Source: Achromobacter sp. UMC71 (lineage in GTDB: Bacteria; Pseudomonadota; Gammaproteobacteria; Burkholderiales; Burkholderiaceae_B). From it: a stretch of 64,000 nucleotides of DNA. The DNA is taken from contig NZ_LZZT01000047.1 in assembly GCF_014170305.1 (NCBI RefSeq), forward strand, positions 186,001-250,000. Direction: 5' to 3'. How positions within the stretch are numbered: position 1 is the stretch's first letter; the number at the start of each line of letters is the position of its first letter. Positions 17,599-29,167 of the stretch are shown here, piece after piece. The position numbers and the translations under genes were made by a program. Under the pieces are notes generated by a model. The model did no database searches, was not told where the DNA came from, and worked only from the letters and a program-made list of their open reading frames with translations.

Positions 17599-19685
17599 TG
17601 CCGTTTGGCGGAGATACCCCGCAGGAATTCAGTATCCGGCTACGCCGCATCTATGTGTTGTACACGGCCGGCTTCGCGCTGATGATCCTGTTGATGGCGC
17701 TGGCGGAGATCCTGGGCCTGCCGCGCAACTGGATCGGCTACGTCTTCCTGCTGGTGACGGTCAGCCTGTACGCGGGCATCGGGATCGTCTGCCGCACCTC
17801 GGACCAGGTTGAATACTACGTTGCGGGCCGGCGGGTGCCGGCCATCTATAACGGCATGGCGACCGCCGCCGACTGGATGTCGGTGGCGTCGTTCATCGGC
17901 GTGGCGGGCACGCTGTACCTCACCGGATACGGCGGCCTGGCCTACATCATGGGCTGGACGGGCGGCTACGTGCTGGTGGCGATGCTGCTGGCGCCGTACC
18001 TGCGGCGCTTCGGCCAATACACCATCCCCGACTTCATGGGCGCGCGCTACGGCGGCAACCTGCCGCGGCTGGCGGGCGTGGCCTGCGCCATCCTCTGTTC
18101 CTTCACCTATCTGGTCGCGCAGATCTACGGCGTGGGCATCATCACCACGCGCATGACCGGCATTTCGTTCGAGCTGGGCATCTTCGTGGCGCTGGGCGGC
18201 ATGTTGGTCTGTTCGTTTTTGGGCGGCATGCGCGCGGTCACCTGGACCCAGGTGGGGCAATACATCATCCTGGTCATCGCCTACCTGGTGCCGGTGGTGT
18301 GGCTGTCCGTCAAGCACACCGACATGCCGGTGCCGCAGCTGTCGGCCGGGGTGGTGCTGCAGCAGGTGACGGAAAAAGAGGTCTACCTGCAGAACGATCC
18401 GGCCGAAATCGAAGTGCGCCGGTTGTGGCAGGAACGCGCCGACGAAATGGCCCAGCGGGTGCGCGACCTGCCGGAATCCTGGACGCTGGAAAAGGACAAG
18501 CTGCGCAGCCGCCTGGCGCAACTGAACGCGAGCGACGCGCCCATGGTCGAGATCCGCTCGGTCGAGCGCGAGCTGGCGGCGTTTCCGCCCAATGTGGACG
18601 AGGCCAGGATCGCCTGGTCCCAGGCCAAGGCCACCTTCGAGGCCCGCGCCGCGCCATTGACGCCGCATGCGGAGCCGTTCCCGTCCAAGGACCCGCAGGA
18701 ACAGCGCAACATGCGCATCAATTTCCTGGCGCTGGTGCTGTGCCTGATGCTGGGAACGGCGGGCATGCCGCATATCCTGATGCGTTCATACACCACGTCC
18801 TCGGTAATCGAGGCGCGCAAGTCGGTGTGCTGGTCGCTGCTGTTCATCCTGCTGCTGTACTTCATGGCGCCGGCCCTGGCGCTGCTGGTCAAGTACGAGG
18901 TCTATACCCAGGTGGTGGGGTCTAATTTCCTGAGCCTGCCCAACTGGGTGCATGCCTGGAGCGCGGTCGACAGCAACCTGCTGGATGTCACCGACATCAA
19001 CCGCGACGGCGTGGTGCAACTGAGCGAAATCAGCATCGGCGCCGACGTGGTGGTGCTGGCCATGCCCGAGATCGGCGGTTTGCCCTACGTGATTTCCGCA
19101 CTGGTGGCGGCAGGCGGGCTGGCGGCGGCGCTGTCCACTGCCGACGGCCTGCTTCTTACCCTGTCCAATTCCCTGTCGCACGACATGTGGTACCGCATGG
19201 TGTCGCCGCGCATGTCGGCCGCGCGCCGGGTGATGGTGTCCAAGATCCTGCTGCTGGTGGTGGCCTTTGGCGCCGCATGGGTTGCGGCGCGCAAGCCGGC
19301 CGACATCCTCTTCATGGTGTCGGCGGCGTTCTCGTTCGCGGCGTCTTCGTTCTTTCCGGCGCTGGTGATGGGCGTGTTCTGGCGCCGCGCCAATAAATGG
19401 GGCGCGACGCTGGGCATGGCTGCCGGGCTGGCAGTGACCTTCGCCTACATGACGCACACCCATCCATGGTTGCGCGAATGGGTGCTGGGCATTTCGCGCA
19501 CCCAGCCGGTGGACCTGTGGTGGGGCATTCAGCCGATCGCGGCGGGCGTGTTTGGCGCGCCGGTGGCGTTCCTGACCATCATCGTGGTGTCGCTGCTGAC
19601 CCCGCCACCGGACCGCGCCACCCTGGCGCTGGTGGACTATCTGCGCAATCCGGGCGCGCCCAAGCCGCAGATCGAAAACAGCTAG
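17598..19685 (+). CDS. sodium:solute symporter, VC_2705/ActP-like
   Basis: 695-aa SSS-family inner-membrane transporter, probably importing acetate or another short carboxylate with Na+. About 13 helices carry SSS signatures (ATAADWMSVASFIGVAG, GWTGGYVLVAMLLAPYLRRFG, STADGLLLTLSNSLSHDM). Between helices lies a long hydrophilic insert (about 250-370) rich in charged residues with coiled-coil character (VRRLWQERADEMAQRVRDL). A perfect EF-hand-like loop DINRDGVVQLSE spans residues 466-477. Acetate is assigned by family resemblance only; the substrate could be another monocarboxylate. Confidence 0.9.
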   Translation: MPFGGDTPQEFSIRLRRIYVLYTAGFALMILLMALAEILGLPRNWIGYVFLLVTVSLYAGIGIVCRTSDQVEYYVAGRRVPAIYNGMATAADWMSVASFIGVAGTLYLTGYGGLAYIMGWTGGYVLVAMLLAPYLRRFGQYTIPDFMGARYGGNLPRLAGVACAILCSFTYLVAQIYGVGIITTRMTGISFELGIFVALGGMLVCSFLGGMRAVTWTQVGQYIILVIAYLVPVVWLSVKHTDMPVPQLSAGVVLQQVTEKEVYLQNDPAEIEVRRLWQERADEMAQRVRDLPESWTLEKDKLRSRLAQLNASDAPMVEIRSVERELAAFPPNVDEARIAWSQAKATFEARAAPLTPHAEPFPSKDPQEQRNMRINFLALVLCLMLGTAGMPHILMRSYTTSSVIEARKSVCWSLLFILLLYFMAPALALLVKYEVYTQVVGSNFLSLPNWVHAWSAVDSNLLDVTDINRDGVVQLSEISIGADVVVLAMPEIGGLPYVISALVAAGGLAAALSTADGLLLTLSNSLSHDMWYRMVSPRMSAARRVMVSKILLLVVAFGAAWVAARKPADILFMVSAAFSFAASSFFPALVMGVFWRRANKWGATLGMAAGLAVTFAYMTHTHPWLREWVLGISRTQPVDLWWGIQPIAAGVFGAPVAFLTIIVVSLLTPPPDRATLALVDYLRNPGAPKPQIENS

Positions 19686-19707
19686 CGCGACGTACCGCCG
19701 TCGGCCG

Positions 19708-20033
19708 TCAATGCGAGACCGACTTCGAAAAAATGTTCATGACCACCACCCCGGCGATGATCAGGCCGATGCCGATCAGCGCGGGCGTGTCCAGGTGCTG
19801 TTTGAAGAACACCGCGCCGACGATGGAGATCAGCACGATGCCCACGCCCGACCAGATGGCGTAGGCGATGCCGACCGGCACCTCGCGCAGGGTCAGCGAC
19901 AGGAAATAGAACGAGATCATGTAGCCGAACACCGTTACCACGGACGGCAGCAGACGCGAAAAGCCGTCGGAACTTTTCAGCGCGCTGGTGGCGAAGATCT
20001 CGGCGATGATGGCGATGCCCAGGTAGAGCCACT

Positions 20034-20037
<4 letters not shown>
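19708..20037 (-). CDS. small multidrug resistance (EmrE-type) transporter
   Basis: 109-aa four-helix SMR protein beginning [13 protein letters not shown], with the essential membrane Glu13, the [21 protein letters not shown] loop characteristic of the EmrE/Qac subgroup, and a hydrophobic fourth helix ([14 protein letters not shown]). It exports lipophilic cations such as quaternary ammonium compounds in exchange for protons, as an antiparallel dimer. Its ATG overlaps the stop of the upstream Smr-domain gene (ATGA), so the two are co-translated. The actual drug range cannot be inferred. Confidence 0.9.
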
Positions 20038-21678
<1,641 letters not shown>

Positions 21679-21693
21679 TTAGGTTAACGCCCA

Positions 21694-21701
21694 ATTATAA
21701 T
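21694..21701. promoter_or_regulatory. bidirectional -10 box for trxB and ftsK
   Basis: ATTATAAT contains TATAAT on the plus strand (21696-21701) and on the minus strand (21699-21694). On the plus strand the hexamer overlaps the first possible ftsK ATG (21700); transcription would start near 21708, one base before the second ATG at 21709. -35 boxes are poor on both strands. Confidence 0.45.
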
Positions 21702-24084
21702 GAGCCGCATGCCGCGTATCTCGACTGCTTCTCCGCGCGCTTCGCGCAACACCCGCAACGGGCCTTCGCCACTGCAGACGCGTATCTCCGCGTTGCTGCG
21801 CGAGGCCCGCTGGATCCTCTTTGCCGCCCTGGCGGCTTGGCTAACCCTGGTGCTGGCCACCTGGAGCGCCGCCGACCCGGGCTGGTCGCATTCCGTCCCC
21901 GCCGGCGCCATCCATAACCGGGGCGGGACCCTGGGCGCCTACCTGGCGGACATCCTGCTCTATTTGTTCGGCTTCTCGGCCTGGTGGTGGGTCATTCTGC
22001 TGCTGCACCGGGTGCGGGCGGGCTACCGCCGCCTGGCCAGCCATCTTCGTGTTACCAATAGTAAACAGCCGGAAGTGTTGCCGCGTGTCCACTGGGAAGA
22101 GGGCATCGGCTTTTTCCTGCTGTTACTGGGCTCGCTGGGCATGGAAGCCCTGCGCCTGGCCAGCCGCGGCACCCATCTGCCGGGCGCGTCGGAAAACGCC
22201 AGCGGCGCGGGCGGCGTCATCGGCCACACTCTGGCCGAGCTGACCAGCCGCAGCATCGGTTTCACCGGCAGCACGCTGGCCTTCCTGGTCATGCTGGCGA
22301 TCGGCCTGAGCCTGTTCTTCTCGTTCTCGTGGCTGACGGTGGCCGAGCGCGTGGGTTCCTGGATGGAAGGCATGGTGCGCCGCGTGCGCAATTCCTACGC
22401 CGCCCGCGAAGACCGCAAGGTCGGCGAGGTAGCCAAGGCCGTGCGGACCGAGCAGGTCGTGGCCAAGCAGGAAAAGCTGGTGCACGAGCAGCCGGTGCGG
22501 ATCGAACCGGCCATCACGGTGGTGCCCAAGTCCGAGCGCGTCGAAAAGGAAAAGCAGCAGTCGCTGTTCTTCGCGCCCTCGGGCGGCGAAGGCGACCTGC
22601 CCGCGATCAGCCTGCTGGATCCCCCGCTGGCCAACCAGGAAACCGTGTCGGCCGAAACCATCGAATTCACTTCGCGCCTGATTGAAAAGAAGCTGGCCGA
22701 CTTCGGCGTCTCCGTCACCGTGGTGGCGGCGCAGGCCGGCCCGGTCATCACGCGCTACGAAATCGAACCGGCCACCGGGGTCAAGGGTAGCCAGATCGTC
22801 AATCTGGCCAAGGATCTGGCCCGCGCGCTCAGCCTGGTCAGCATCCGGGTGGTGGAAACCATTCCGGGCAAGAACCTGATGGGCCTGGAATTGCCCAACC
22901 CGCGCCGCCAGATGGTCCGGCTATCCGAGATCCTGGGGTCGCAGACCTATCACGCCAGCCATTCCGTGGTGACCATGGCGCTGGGCAAGGACATCGCCGG
23001 CAACCCGGTGGTGGCCGACTTGGCCAAGATGCCTCACTTGCTGGTGGCGGGCACGACCGGCTCGGGCAAGTCCGTCGGCATCAACGCCATGATCCTGTCG
23101 CTGCTCTATAAAGCCGACGCCTCCCATACCCGCGTGATCCTGATCGACCCGAAGATGCTTGAAATGAGCGTCTACGAAGGCATTCCGCATCTGCTGGCCC
23201 CGGTGGTCACCGACATGCGCCAGGCCGCCAACGCGCTGAACTGGTGCGTGGGCGAAATGGAAAAACGCTATCGCCTGATGAGCAAGATGGGCGTGCGCAA
23301 CCTGGCCGGCTACAACACCAAGATCCGCGACGCCATCAAGCGCGAAGAGCCGATCCCCAACCCGTTCTCGCTGACGCCTGACCAGCCCGAGCCGCTGGCG
23401 CCGTTGCCCACCATCGTGGTGGTCATCGACGAACTGGCCGACCTGATGATGGTGGTGGGCAAGAAGATCGAAGAACTGATCGCCCGCCTGGCGCAAAAGG
23501 CGCGCGCGGCCGGCATCCACTTGATCCTGGCCACCCAGCGACCCAGCGTGGACGTGATCACCGGCCTGATCAAGGCCAACATCCCGACCCGCATCGCCTT
23601 CCAGGTGTCGTCCAAGATCGACTCGCGCACCATCCTGGACCAGATGGGTGCCGAGACGCTGCTGGGCCAGGGCGACATGCTCTACATGCCGCCGGGCACC
23701 GGCCTGCCGGTGCGCGTGCACGGCGCATTCGTCAGCGACGACGAAGTGCACCGTGTCGTCGAAAGCCTGAAGGCTCAAGGCGAACCGAACTACATCGAAG
23801 GCCTGCTCGAAGGGGGGCTGGACGGCGATGGCGGCGAAGGCGCCAGCAGCGTCACCGGCATCGGCGGCGACGCCGAGTCCGACCCGATGTACGACCAGGC
23901 CTGCGAGGTGGTGCTCAAGCACCGCCGCGCGTCGATCTCGCTGGTGCAGCGCCATTTGCGCATTGGTTACAACCGTGCGGCGCGGTTACTCGAGCAGATG
24001 GAGCAATCGGGTATGGTGTCCGCGATGCAGTCCAATGGCAACCGGGAGATCCTGGTTCCCGCCGCCGCCCGAGAGGAAGCATGA
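21700..24084 (+). CDS. ftsK: DNA translocase FtsK
   Basis: 794-aa septal DNA pump that coordinates chromosome dimer resolution with division. Four N-terminal transmembrane helices (about 28-210), a short linker ([20 protein letters not shown]), then the motor: [14 protein letters not shown]alker A (about 450), [15 protein letters not shown]alker B, and a C-terminal gamma winged helix (about 728-790, [23 protein letters not shown]) that reads KOPS sequences. The linker is much shorter than in E. coli. The start could be the ATG at 21700 or 21709; the second fits the -10 position better. lolA follows with an ATGA overlap. Confidence 0.96.
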   Translation: MSRMPRISTASPRASRNTRNGPSPLQTRISALLREARWILFAALAAWLTLVLATWSAADPGWSHSVPAGAIHNRGGTLGAYLADILLYLFGFSAWWWVILLLHRVRAGYRRLASHLRVTNSKQPEVLPRVHWEEGIGFFLLLLGSLGMEALRLASRGTHLPGASENASGAGGVIGHTLAELTSRSIGFTGSTLAFLVMLAIGLSLFFSFSWLTVAERVGSWMEGMVRRVRNSYAAREDRKVGEVAKAVRTEQVVAKQEKLVHEQPVRIEPAITVVPKSERVEKEKQQSLFFAPSGGEGDLPAISLLDPPLANQETVSAETIEFTSRLIEKKLADFGVSVTVVAAQAGPVITRYEIEPATGVKGSQIVNLAKDLARALSLVSIRVVETIPGKNLMGLELPNPRRQMVRLSEILGSQTYHASHSVVTMALGKDIAGNPVVADLAKMPHLLVAGTTGSGKSVGINAMILSLLYKADASHTRVILIDPKMLEMSVYEGIPHLLAPVVTDMRQAANALNWCVGEMEKRYRLMSKMGVRNLAGYNTKIRDAIKREEPIPNPFSLTPDQPEPLAPLPTIVVVIDELADLMMVVGKKIEELIARLAQKARAAGIHLILATQRPSVDVITGLIKANIPTRIAFQVSSKIDSRTILDQMGAETLLGQGDMLYMPPGTGLPVRVHGAFVSDDEVHRVVESLKAQGEPNYIEGLLEGGLDGDGGEGASSVTGIGGDAESDPMYDQACEVVLKHRRASISLVQRHLRIGYNRAARLLEQMEQSGMVSAMQSNGNREILVPAAAREEA

Positions 24085-24719
24085 TGAAGACGTTTCGCGG
24101 CCTGGCCGCCGCCCTGGCCTTGTGCGTGGCCCCCGCGCTGGTTCCTGCTTCGGCCCTGGCCGCCAGCGCCCAGGAGCAGTTGCGTTCGTTCGTCACGACG
24201 GTGACCGCCGCGACGGGGTCCTTTTCGCAGTACACGGTCAGCACGCAGGGCCGCACCCAGCCGGCGCAGACGGGGGTGTTCTCGTTCCAGCGGCCGGGCA
24301 AGTTCAAGTGGGCGGTGCAAAAGCCCTACGAGCAATTGGTGATTTCCGATGGCCGCCAGGTGTTCCAGTTCGATCCGGACCTGGCGCAGGTGACCGAGCG
24401 CAAGGTGGACGCGGCCATCGGCACGTCGCCGGCGGCGATCCTGTTCGGGTCGGGGTCGCTGGAGCAGTCGTTCGACGTGTCTGCCTTGCCGTCCAAGGAT
24501 GGAGTCGATTGGCTGCGGGCCAAGCCGCGGACCGCGGATGCGGGGTTTTCGCGGGTGGATATCGGGATGAAGGACAATCTGCCCGTGCGGGTGGAGTTGC
24601 TGGATTCCTTTGGGCAGACGACTCGGGTGGATCTTTCCGGGATTTTGCCTAATCCCAAGTTGGCGGATAAGGAATTTCAGTTTGTGGCGCCCAAGGGCGT
24701 TGATGTCGTCAAGATGTGA
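24081..24719 (+). CDS. lolA: outer-membrane lipoprotein carrier LolA
   Basis: 212-aa periplasmic chaperone that carries lipoproteins from LolCDE to LolB. A signal peptide ([20 protein letters not shown], cleavage after ALAA near residue 28) precedes family motifs [22 protein letters not shown] and the C-terminal [12 protein letters not shown]. Starts ATGATG; the first ATG overlaps the ftsK stop. In E. coli rarA follows lolA directly, but here an 11.4 kb block intervenes. Confidence 0.95.
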   Translation: MMKTFRGLAAALALCVAPALVPASALAASAQEQLRSFVTTVTAATGSFSQYTVSTQGRTQPAQTGVFSFQRPGKFKWAVQKPYEQLVISDGRQVFQFDPDLAQVTERKVDAAIGTSPAAILFGSGSLEQSFDVSALPSKDGVDWLRAKPRTADAGFSRVDIGMKDNLPVRVELLDSFGQTTRVDLSGILPNPKLADKEFQFVAPKGVDVVKM

Positions 24720-25335
24720 TGCTCTTGTCGCTGCGCGCGACGGGGCGCGGCCTGTTTGTCGGTGACGGGGCTTCTTCGTAGGCCCGCCCGTCACGGGTTG
24801 GGCGCTGATGTGCGCGCCTACGATTGCGGTCCGGAGCGTTCGCTCCGGACTTCCCCTTCGTCATTCTCGTCCGCCTTCGGCTCCCTTCGAATTCCCTCGG
24901 GCGCATCTAACGGCGCGCACATCAGCGCCCAACCCGTGACGAGCTACGTATTCGGAGAATTGGGGCGTTGTCAGGCCGGGGGCTGGGGGAGAAGTTTGCG
25001 TCGCTTGCCCCAGGCCGGCCGCGCGGGCGGCCTTTTGGGGCTTCGGCAGTGTGCTGCGTCGTGGCGTTGGCGCTGCGCGCTTGCGCAGCGTCTTTCCCAG
25101 GTGCCACGTTAGGATAGTCGCCCGGCCGCCCGGCCGCCCGAAGGCCGGGCAGCCCCCTTGGGGGGCAGCAAGCGCGAAGCGCACAGCGTGGGGGCCAACA
25201 TCCCTCCCGGCCGCCCGAAGGCCGGGCAGCCCCCTTGGGGGGCAGCAAGCTCACGCAGTGAGCGCGGCGTGGGGGCGCTTCGCCCGGCCGCCCGGCCGCC
25301 CGAAGGCCGGGCACCCCCCTTGGGGGGCAGCAAGC
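24720..25335. repeat. gene-free repeat region after lolA
   Basis: 616 bp without a credible gene. It contains a perfect 30-bp inverted repeat (24789-24818 and 24912-24941), an inner 10-bp hairpin (24829-24850), a GC-rich stretch, and two complete plus one overlapping copy of a roughly 66-bp repeat (from 25131). No recognisable lolA terminator with a U-run was seen. Confidence 0.75.
24789..24941. repeat. 153-bp element bounded by perfect 30-bp inverted repeats
   Basis: Left arm 24789-24818 is the exact reverse complement of right arm 24912-24941; the 93-bp interior carries a perfect hairpin GTCCGGAGCG-TT-CGCTCCGGAC (24829-24850). No protein gene fits inside. The layout resembles a miniature inverted-repeat element or a long RNA hairpin. 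Target-site duplications are not obvious next to the arms. Confidence 0.7.
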
Positions 25336-25362
25336 TCACGCAGTGAGCGCAGCGTGGGGGCG
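25131..25362. repeat. three direct copies of a GC-rich intergenic repeat
   Basis: Copies start at 25131, 25208 and 25293 with CGGCCGCCCGAAGGCCGGGC, then an (A)CCCCCTTGGGGGG dyad, CAGCAAGC, a variable CACGCAGTGAGCGC-type dyad and GCGTGGGGGC. Spacing is 77 and 85 bp. The third copy covers the last codons and stop of the ridA-like gene on the minus strand. Related sequence occurs again at 54571-54650. Confidence 0.8.
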
Positions 25363-25767
25363 CTTATACGCCACACAATCAATTTCTACTTTGGCGTCCA
25401 CCATTAGCGGGGACTGCACGCAGGCGCGCGCGGGGGGATTGTTGCCGAAGTATTCCTTGAACACCTTGTTGAACGACGGGAAGTCGCGGGCGTCGTCCAG
25501 CCAGACGCCGCAGCGGATGACGTGTTCGGGGCCGTAGCCGGCTTCTTTCAGGATGGCCAGGACTTGTTGGATGGCCTTGTGGCACTGGGCGACGGTACCG
25601 CCTTCGATGACTTCGCCATTTTCCATGGGGACCTGGCCCGACACGTAGAGCCAGCCGTCGGCGGCGACGGCGCGGGCGAAAGGCATGTGGGAGCCGCCTT
25701 GGCCGGTGCCGCCGGCGACGCCGTAGCGGGTGATGCCGTTGTTGTCGGGGGTAGGTACGTTGCTCAT
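25336..25767 (-). CDS. RidA family protein
   Basis: 143-aa RidA/YjgF-YER057c-UK114 family member. RidA deaminates reactive enamine/imine intermediates released by PLP enzymes and amino-acid oxidases. Visible family segments: FARAVAADGWLYVSGQVP, the central region IQQVLAILKEAGYGPEHV, and PARACVQ with the conserved Arg before the C-terminal VEIDCVAY strand. AGGAG lies 8 bp before the ATG at 25767. Placed last in a cluster with a PLP-dependent D-amino-acid enzyme, which suits an imine-clearing role. The final residues and stop are encoded by an intergenic repeat copy. Confidence 0.88.
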   Translation of the reverse strand: MSNVPTPDNNGITRYGVAGGTGQGGSHMPFARAVAADGWLYVSGQVPMENGEVIEGGTVAQCHKAIQQVLAILKEAGYGPEHVIRCGVWLDDARDFPSFNKVFKEYFGNNPPARACVQSPLMVDAKVEIDCVAYKRPHAALTA

Positions 25768-25777
25768 GGGGAGGCTC

Positions 25778-27253
25778 CTAGATAGCGGGGGGGGAGGCGG
25801 CGAAGCTGGTGCGCAGGTCGCCGTTGCGGGGCAGCCAGCGGCCGGCGCGGTCGCCGGTAGGCTGGCCCTGGTGGTAGGACAGGGCGCCATTGACCCAGAC
25901 GGCTTCGATGCCGGCGGCGGTCTGGACGGGGGCGGCGAAGGTGGCGCGGTCGATGACCGTGTCGGGGTTGAACAGGACCAGGTCGGCGTGAAAGCCCTGG
26001 CGGACCAGGCCGCGCTCGGCCAGGCCGAAGCGGGCGGCGGACAGGCCGGTCATTTTGTGGACGGCCTCGGCCAGCGGGAACAGGCCGACGTCGCGGCTGT
26101 AGTGGCCCAGCACGCGGGGAAAGGCGCCCCACAGGCGCGGGTGCGGCATGGGATCGTTGGGCAGGCCGTCCGAGCCGACCATGGTCAGGCGGTGCGACAG
26201 CACGCGGCGCACGTCGTCTTCGTGCATGTTGTGATACACCGCGCCGGCCGGCTGCAGGCGCTTGGCGGCTTCCAGCAGCGGCACGCCCCAATCGGCGGCG
26301 ATGGCGGCGAGCTTGCGGCGGGCCTGCTCGGGGTGCGGCACGGACCAGGTGATGTCGATGTCGAATTCGTCCGTGACCTGTTTCAGGTCCAGCGTGGACG
26401 AGCTGGCGGAATAGGGGTAGCAGTCGCAGCCCACGTGCTGCATCCGGCCGGCGTTCTCCAGCGTGAACAGCACTTCCTTGGTGCGGCCCCAGTTGCCGGC
26501 GCCGGCGCATTTCAGGTGCGACACCACCACCGGCACGCGGGCGTGCAGGGCAATGTCGAAGGCCTCTTGCATGGCTTCCAGGATGGCGGCGAATTCCGAG
26601 CGCAGGTGGGTGGTGTACAGCGCGCCGAACTCGTCCAGGGCCTCGGCCAGCAGCTTGACCTCGGCCGTGTCGGCTTCGATGGCCGAGCCATAGGCCAGGC
26701 CGGTGCTCAGGCCGATGGCGCCGTGCGCCAGGGCATCGCGCAGTTGCTCGCGCATGGCCAGGACCTCGTCGCGGGTGGCGGCGCGGTCCAGGCGGTCCAT
26801 GTGGTTGTTGCGCAGGGCCGTATGGCCCACCAGGGCGGCGACGTTCACCGCCGGCCGCGCGGCCTCGATGGCGCGGGTGTAGGCGGCAAAGGTCGGGTAG
26901 GCGAAATCATCGCGTTGGCCCAGCAGGTTCATGGGGTCCGGCGGGTCGCCGCGCAGCGACACGGGCGAGGCGCTGATGCCGCAGTTGCCCACCACCACGG
27001 TGGTCACGCCCTGTGACAGCTTGGGCAGCATGCCGGGGGTGCGAATGACGTTGGTGTCGTCGTGGGTGTGGACGTCGATGAAGCCGGGCGCCAGCGCCAG
27101 CCCCGTGCCGTCGATGACCTGGCGCGCCTTCGCCTGCGGCAGGTCGCCAATGGCGGCGATACGGCCGTCGGCCAGCGCCACGCTGGCGACGTATTCGGCG
27201 CCGCCCGAGCCATCCAGCACGCGGACGTTGCCTATCAAGGTGTCGTACATCAT
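25778..27253 (-). CDS. N-acyl-D-amino-acid deacylase (D-aminoacylase) family
   Basis: 491-aa metal-dependent amidohydrolase that releases free D-amino acids from N-acyl-D-amino acids. Motifs: FIDVHTHDD (first metal site), VVGNCGIS with the Cys used as metal ligand in D-aminoacylase, HLRSE, SHLKCAG, and the late GSDGLPNDPMPHPRLWGAFPRVLGHY signature (the catalytic Asp is in GSDG). Length matches known D-aminoacylases. Starts ATGATG with weak Shine-Dalgarno; ends 10 bp before the ridA-like gene. Specificity (D-Glu, D-Asp or neutral acyl-D-amino acids) cannot be told. Confidence 0.88.
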   Translation of the reverse strand: MMYDTLIGNVRVLDGSGGAEYVASVALADGRIAAIGDLPQAKARQVIDGTGLALAPGFIDVHTHDDTNVIRTPGMLPKLSQGVTTVVVGNCGISASPVSLRGDPPDPMNLLGQRDDFAYPTFAAYTRAIEAARPAVNVAALVGHTALRNNHMDRLDRAATRDEVLAMREQLRDALAHGAIGLSTGLAYGSAIEADTAEVKLLAEALDEFGALYTTHLRSEFAAILEAMQEAFDIALHARVPVVVSHLKCAGAGNWGRTKEVLFTLENAGRMQHVGCDCYPYSASSSTLDLKQVTDEFDIDITWSVPHPEQARRKLAAIAADWGVPLLEAAKRLQPAGAVYHNMHEDDVRRVLSHRLTMVGSDGLPNDPMPHPRLWGAFPRVLGHYSRDVGLFPLAEAVHKMTGLSAARFGLAERGLVRQGFHADLVLFNPDTVIDRATFAAPVQTAAGIEAVWVNGALSYHQGQPTGDRAGRWLPRNGDLRTSFAASPPAI

Positions 27254-27263
27254 GGATTCCAGT

Positions 27264-28136
27264 TCAATCGCCCAGCGGCAAGCGGTTGGGGCCGCCGCGG
27301 TGCTCGTCCAGCGCCAGCTTGATGCGGCGCAGGCGTTCGCGGTTTTCTTCTTGATTCAGCATGGCCAGTTCGGTCGATAAGAGATCGATGGCCAGCATCA
27401 TCGCGTAGCGCGACGCCGAGGGTTTGTAGATGAAGTCGGTTTCGTCCGTGCGGATCGGCAGCACCACGTCGGCAAGCTTGGCCAATTCAGAGGTGGCGTC
27501 GGTGATGGCGACAATGCGCGCGCGGTATTGCTTGACGATGCGGGCGGCGCCGACGATTTCCGGCGTCAGGCCCGAGGCCGACAGGATCAGCACCGCGTCG
27601 CGCTCGTCCAGCGTGGCGGCAACCATGCGCAGTAGCACGGCGTCGCTGTAGACGGCAATCGGATAGCCCAGGCGGACCAGCCGCGATTGCACTTCCTGCG
27701 CCAGCACGGCCGACGCGCCGCCCATGCCGAAGACGTAGATCATGCGGGCGCCATCGACGATGGACGCGGCGGCCTCGAACAGCGGCTCGGTGAAGGTCGG
27801 CAGGTGGGCGCGCAGGGTGCTTTCGATGTCGGCGTAGATGCGCGCGTAGAAGGTGCTTTCCTCGGCCGGCGCGTTCTGGTCCAGGAAGCGGCTGCCCACG
27901 GTGCTGGCCTGGGCCAGCTTCATCTTCAGGTCGCGGGTGTCATCGCAGCCGACCGTGCGCGCGAAGCGCGAAATGGTGGCGATGCTGACGCCGGCCTTGG
28001 CGGCCAATTGGTCGACCGTGGCGCTGGCGCTCCAGATGATGTTGTCCAGGATGGCGTCGGCCACCTTGCGCTCGGTCACGCTCAGGTCGTCCCGGCGGCT
28101 GCGTATCTGGAAGACGATGTCGCGGATGATGTTCAT
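27264..28136 (-). CDS. RpiR/MurR family transcriptional regulator
   Basis: 290-aa regulator with an N-terminal RpiR helix-turn-helix (about 1-80; LSVTERKVADAILDN and AAKAGVSIATISRFARTVGC) and a C-terminal SIS domain (about 125-260; IYVFGMGGASAVLAQEV and ILSASGLTPEIV). SIS domains usually bind phosphosugars, so its place in a peptide/D-amino-acid cluster is notable. AGGAA lies upstream of the ATG at 28136. A likely target is the inverted repeat at 35082-35105 in the divergent promoter region. Confidence 0.88.
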   Translation of the reverse strand: MNIIRDIVFQIRSRRDDLSVTERKVADAILDNIIWSASATVDQLAAKAGVSIATISRFARTVGCDDTRDLKMKLAQASTVGSRFLDQNAPAEESTFYARIYADIESTLRAHLPTFTEPLFEAAASIVDGARMIYVFGMGGASAVLAQEVQSRLVRLGYPIAVYSDAVLLRMVAATLDERDAVLILSASGLTPEIVGAARIVKQYRARIVAITDATSELAKLADVVLPIRTDETDFIYKPSASRYAMMLAIDLLSTELAMLNQEENRERLRRIKLALDEHRGGPNRLPLGD

Positions 28137-28169
28137 GTGGTGTTCCTGGATCAAGTCGGGGGCTCGCGC

Positions 28170-29167
28170 CTACGCGGCCAGCTCGGGGTCGCCGATGCGC
28201 GAACAGGCCACGAAATGGCCCGGGCCGACGCTGACGTCGCGTGCCTCGATCGTGGCGCAGGCCTCGATGGCGTGCGGGCAGCGGGTGCGGAAAACGCAGC
28301 CCGACGGCGGGTTGACCGGGCTGGGGATGTCGCCCTTGAGCAGAATACGCGAACGCGGCGCGCGCGGGTCGGGCACCGGTGCGGCCGACAGCAGCGCCCG
28401 GGTGTAGGGATGCCGCGGCCGGGCGTAGACCTCGCTGGTCGGCCCGCGCTCCATCACGCGGCCCAGGTACATCACCACGACTTCATCGCACAGGTAGTCG
28501 ACCACGGCCAGATCGTGCGCTACGAACAGCATGGTCAGGCCCAGGTCGCGTTGCAGGTCCTGCAGCAGGTTCAGCACCTGCGCCTGTACCGAGACGTCCA
28601 GGGCCGACACGGGTTCGTCGGCCACGATGAAGTCCGGCTCCACGGCCAGCGCGCGGGCGATGCCGATGCGCTGGCGCTGGCCGCCGGAGAACTCGTGCGG
28701 ATAGCGGCGGCTGTGATCGGCATTCAGGCCGACGCGTTCGAGCAGCTCGCCGATGCGCGCCTCGCGCCGGGTCTGGGCCAGTTGATGGGTGTCCAGCGCT
28801 TCGCCCAGGATCTCGGCCACGGTCATGCGCGGATTGAGGCTGGCGTAGGGGTCCTGGAACACGATCTGCATGCGGCGGCGCCAGGGCAGCATCTGCCTTT
28901 CGGACAGATGCGTGATGTCCTGGCCATCGAACAGCAGGCGGCCGGCGGTGGGCGCGAACAGGCGCAGCAGCGCGCGGCCGGTGGTGGTCTTGCCGGAGCC
29001 GGATTCACCCACCAGGCCGACGATGGTGTTGCGCGGCACGTCGAAACTGACGCCGTCCACGGCCCGCACCACGGGCGCGTTGCGCGCCTGCGACGTGGGG
29101 AAGTGAACCTTCAGGTCCTCGATGCGCACCAGCGGGTCGGCGGCGCGTACGGGCAGGGGGCTTGCGG

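Noticed and set aside
24756..25407. Several overlapping frames inside the repeat region after lolA
   Set aside because: They simply translate the GC-rich repeats (LLPPKG, GGCPAFGRPGG) in different frames.
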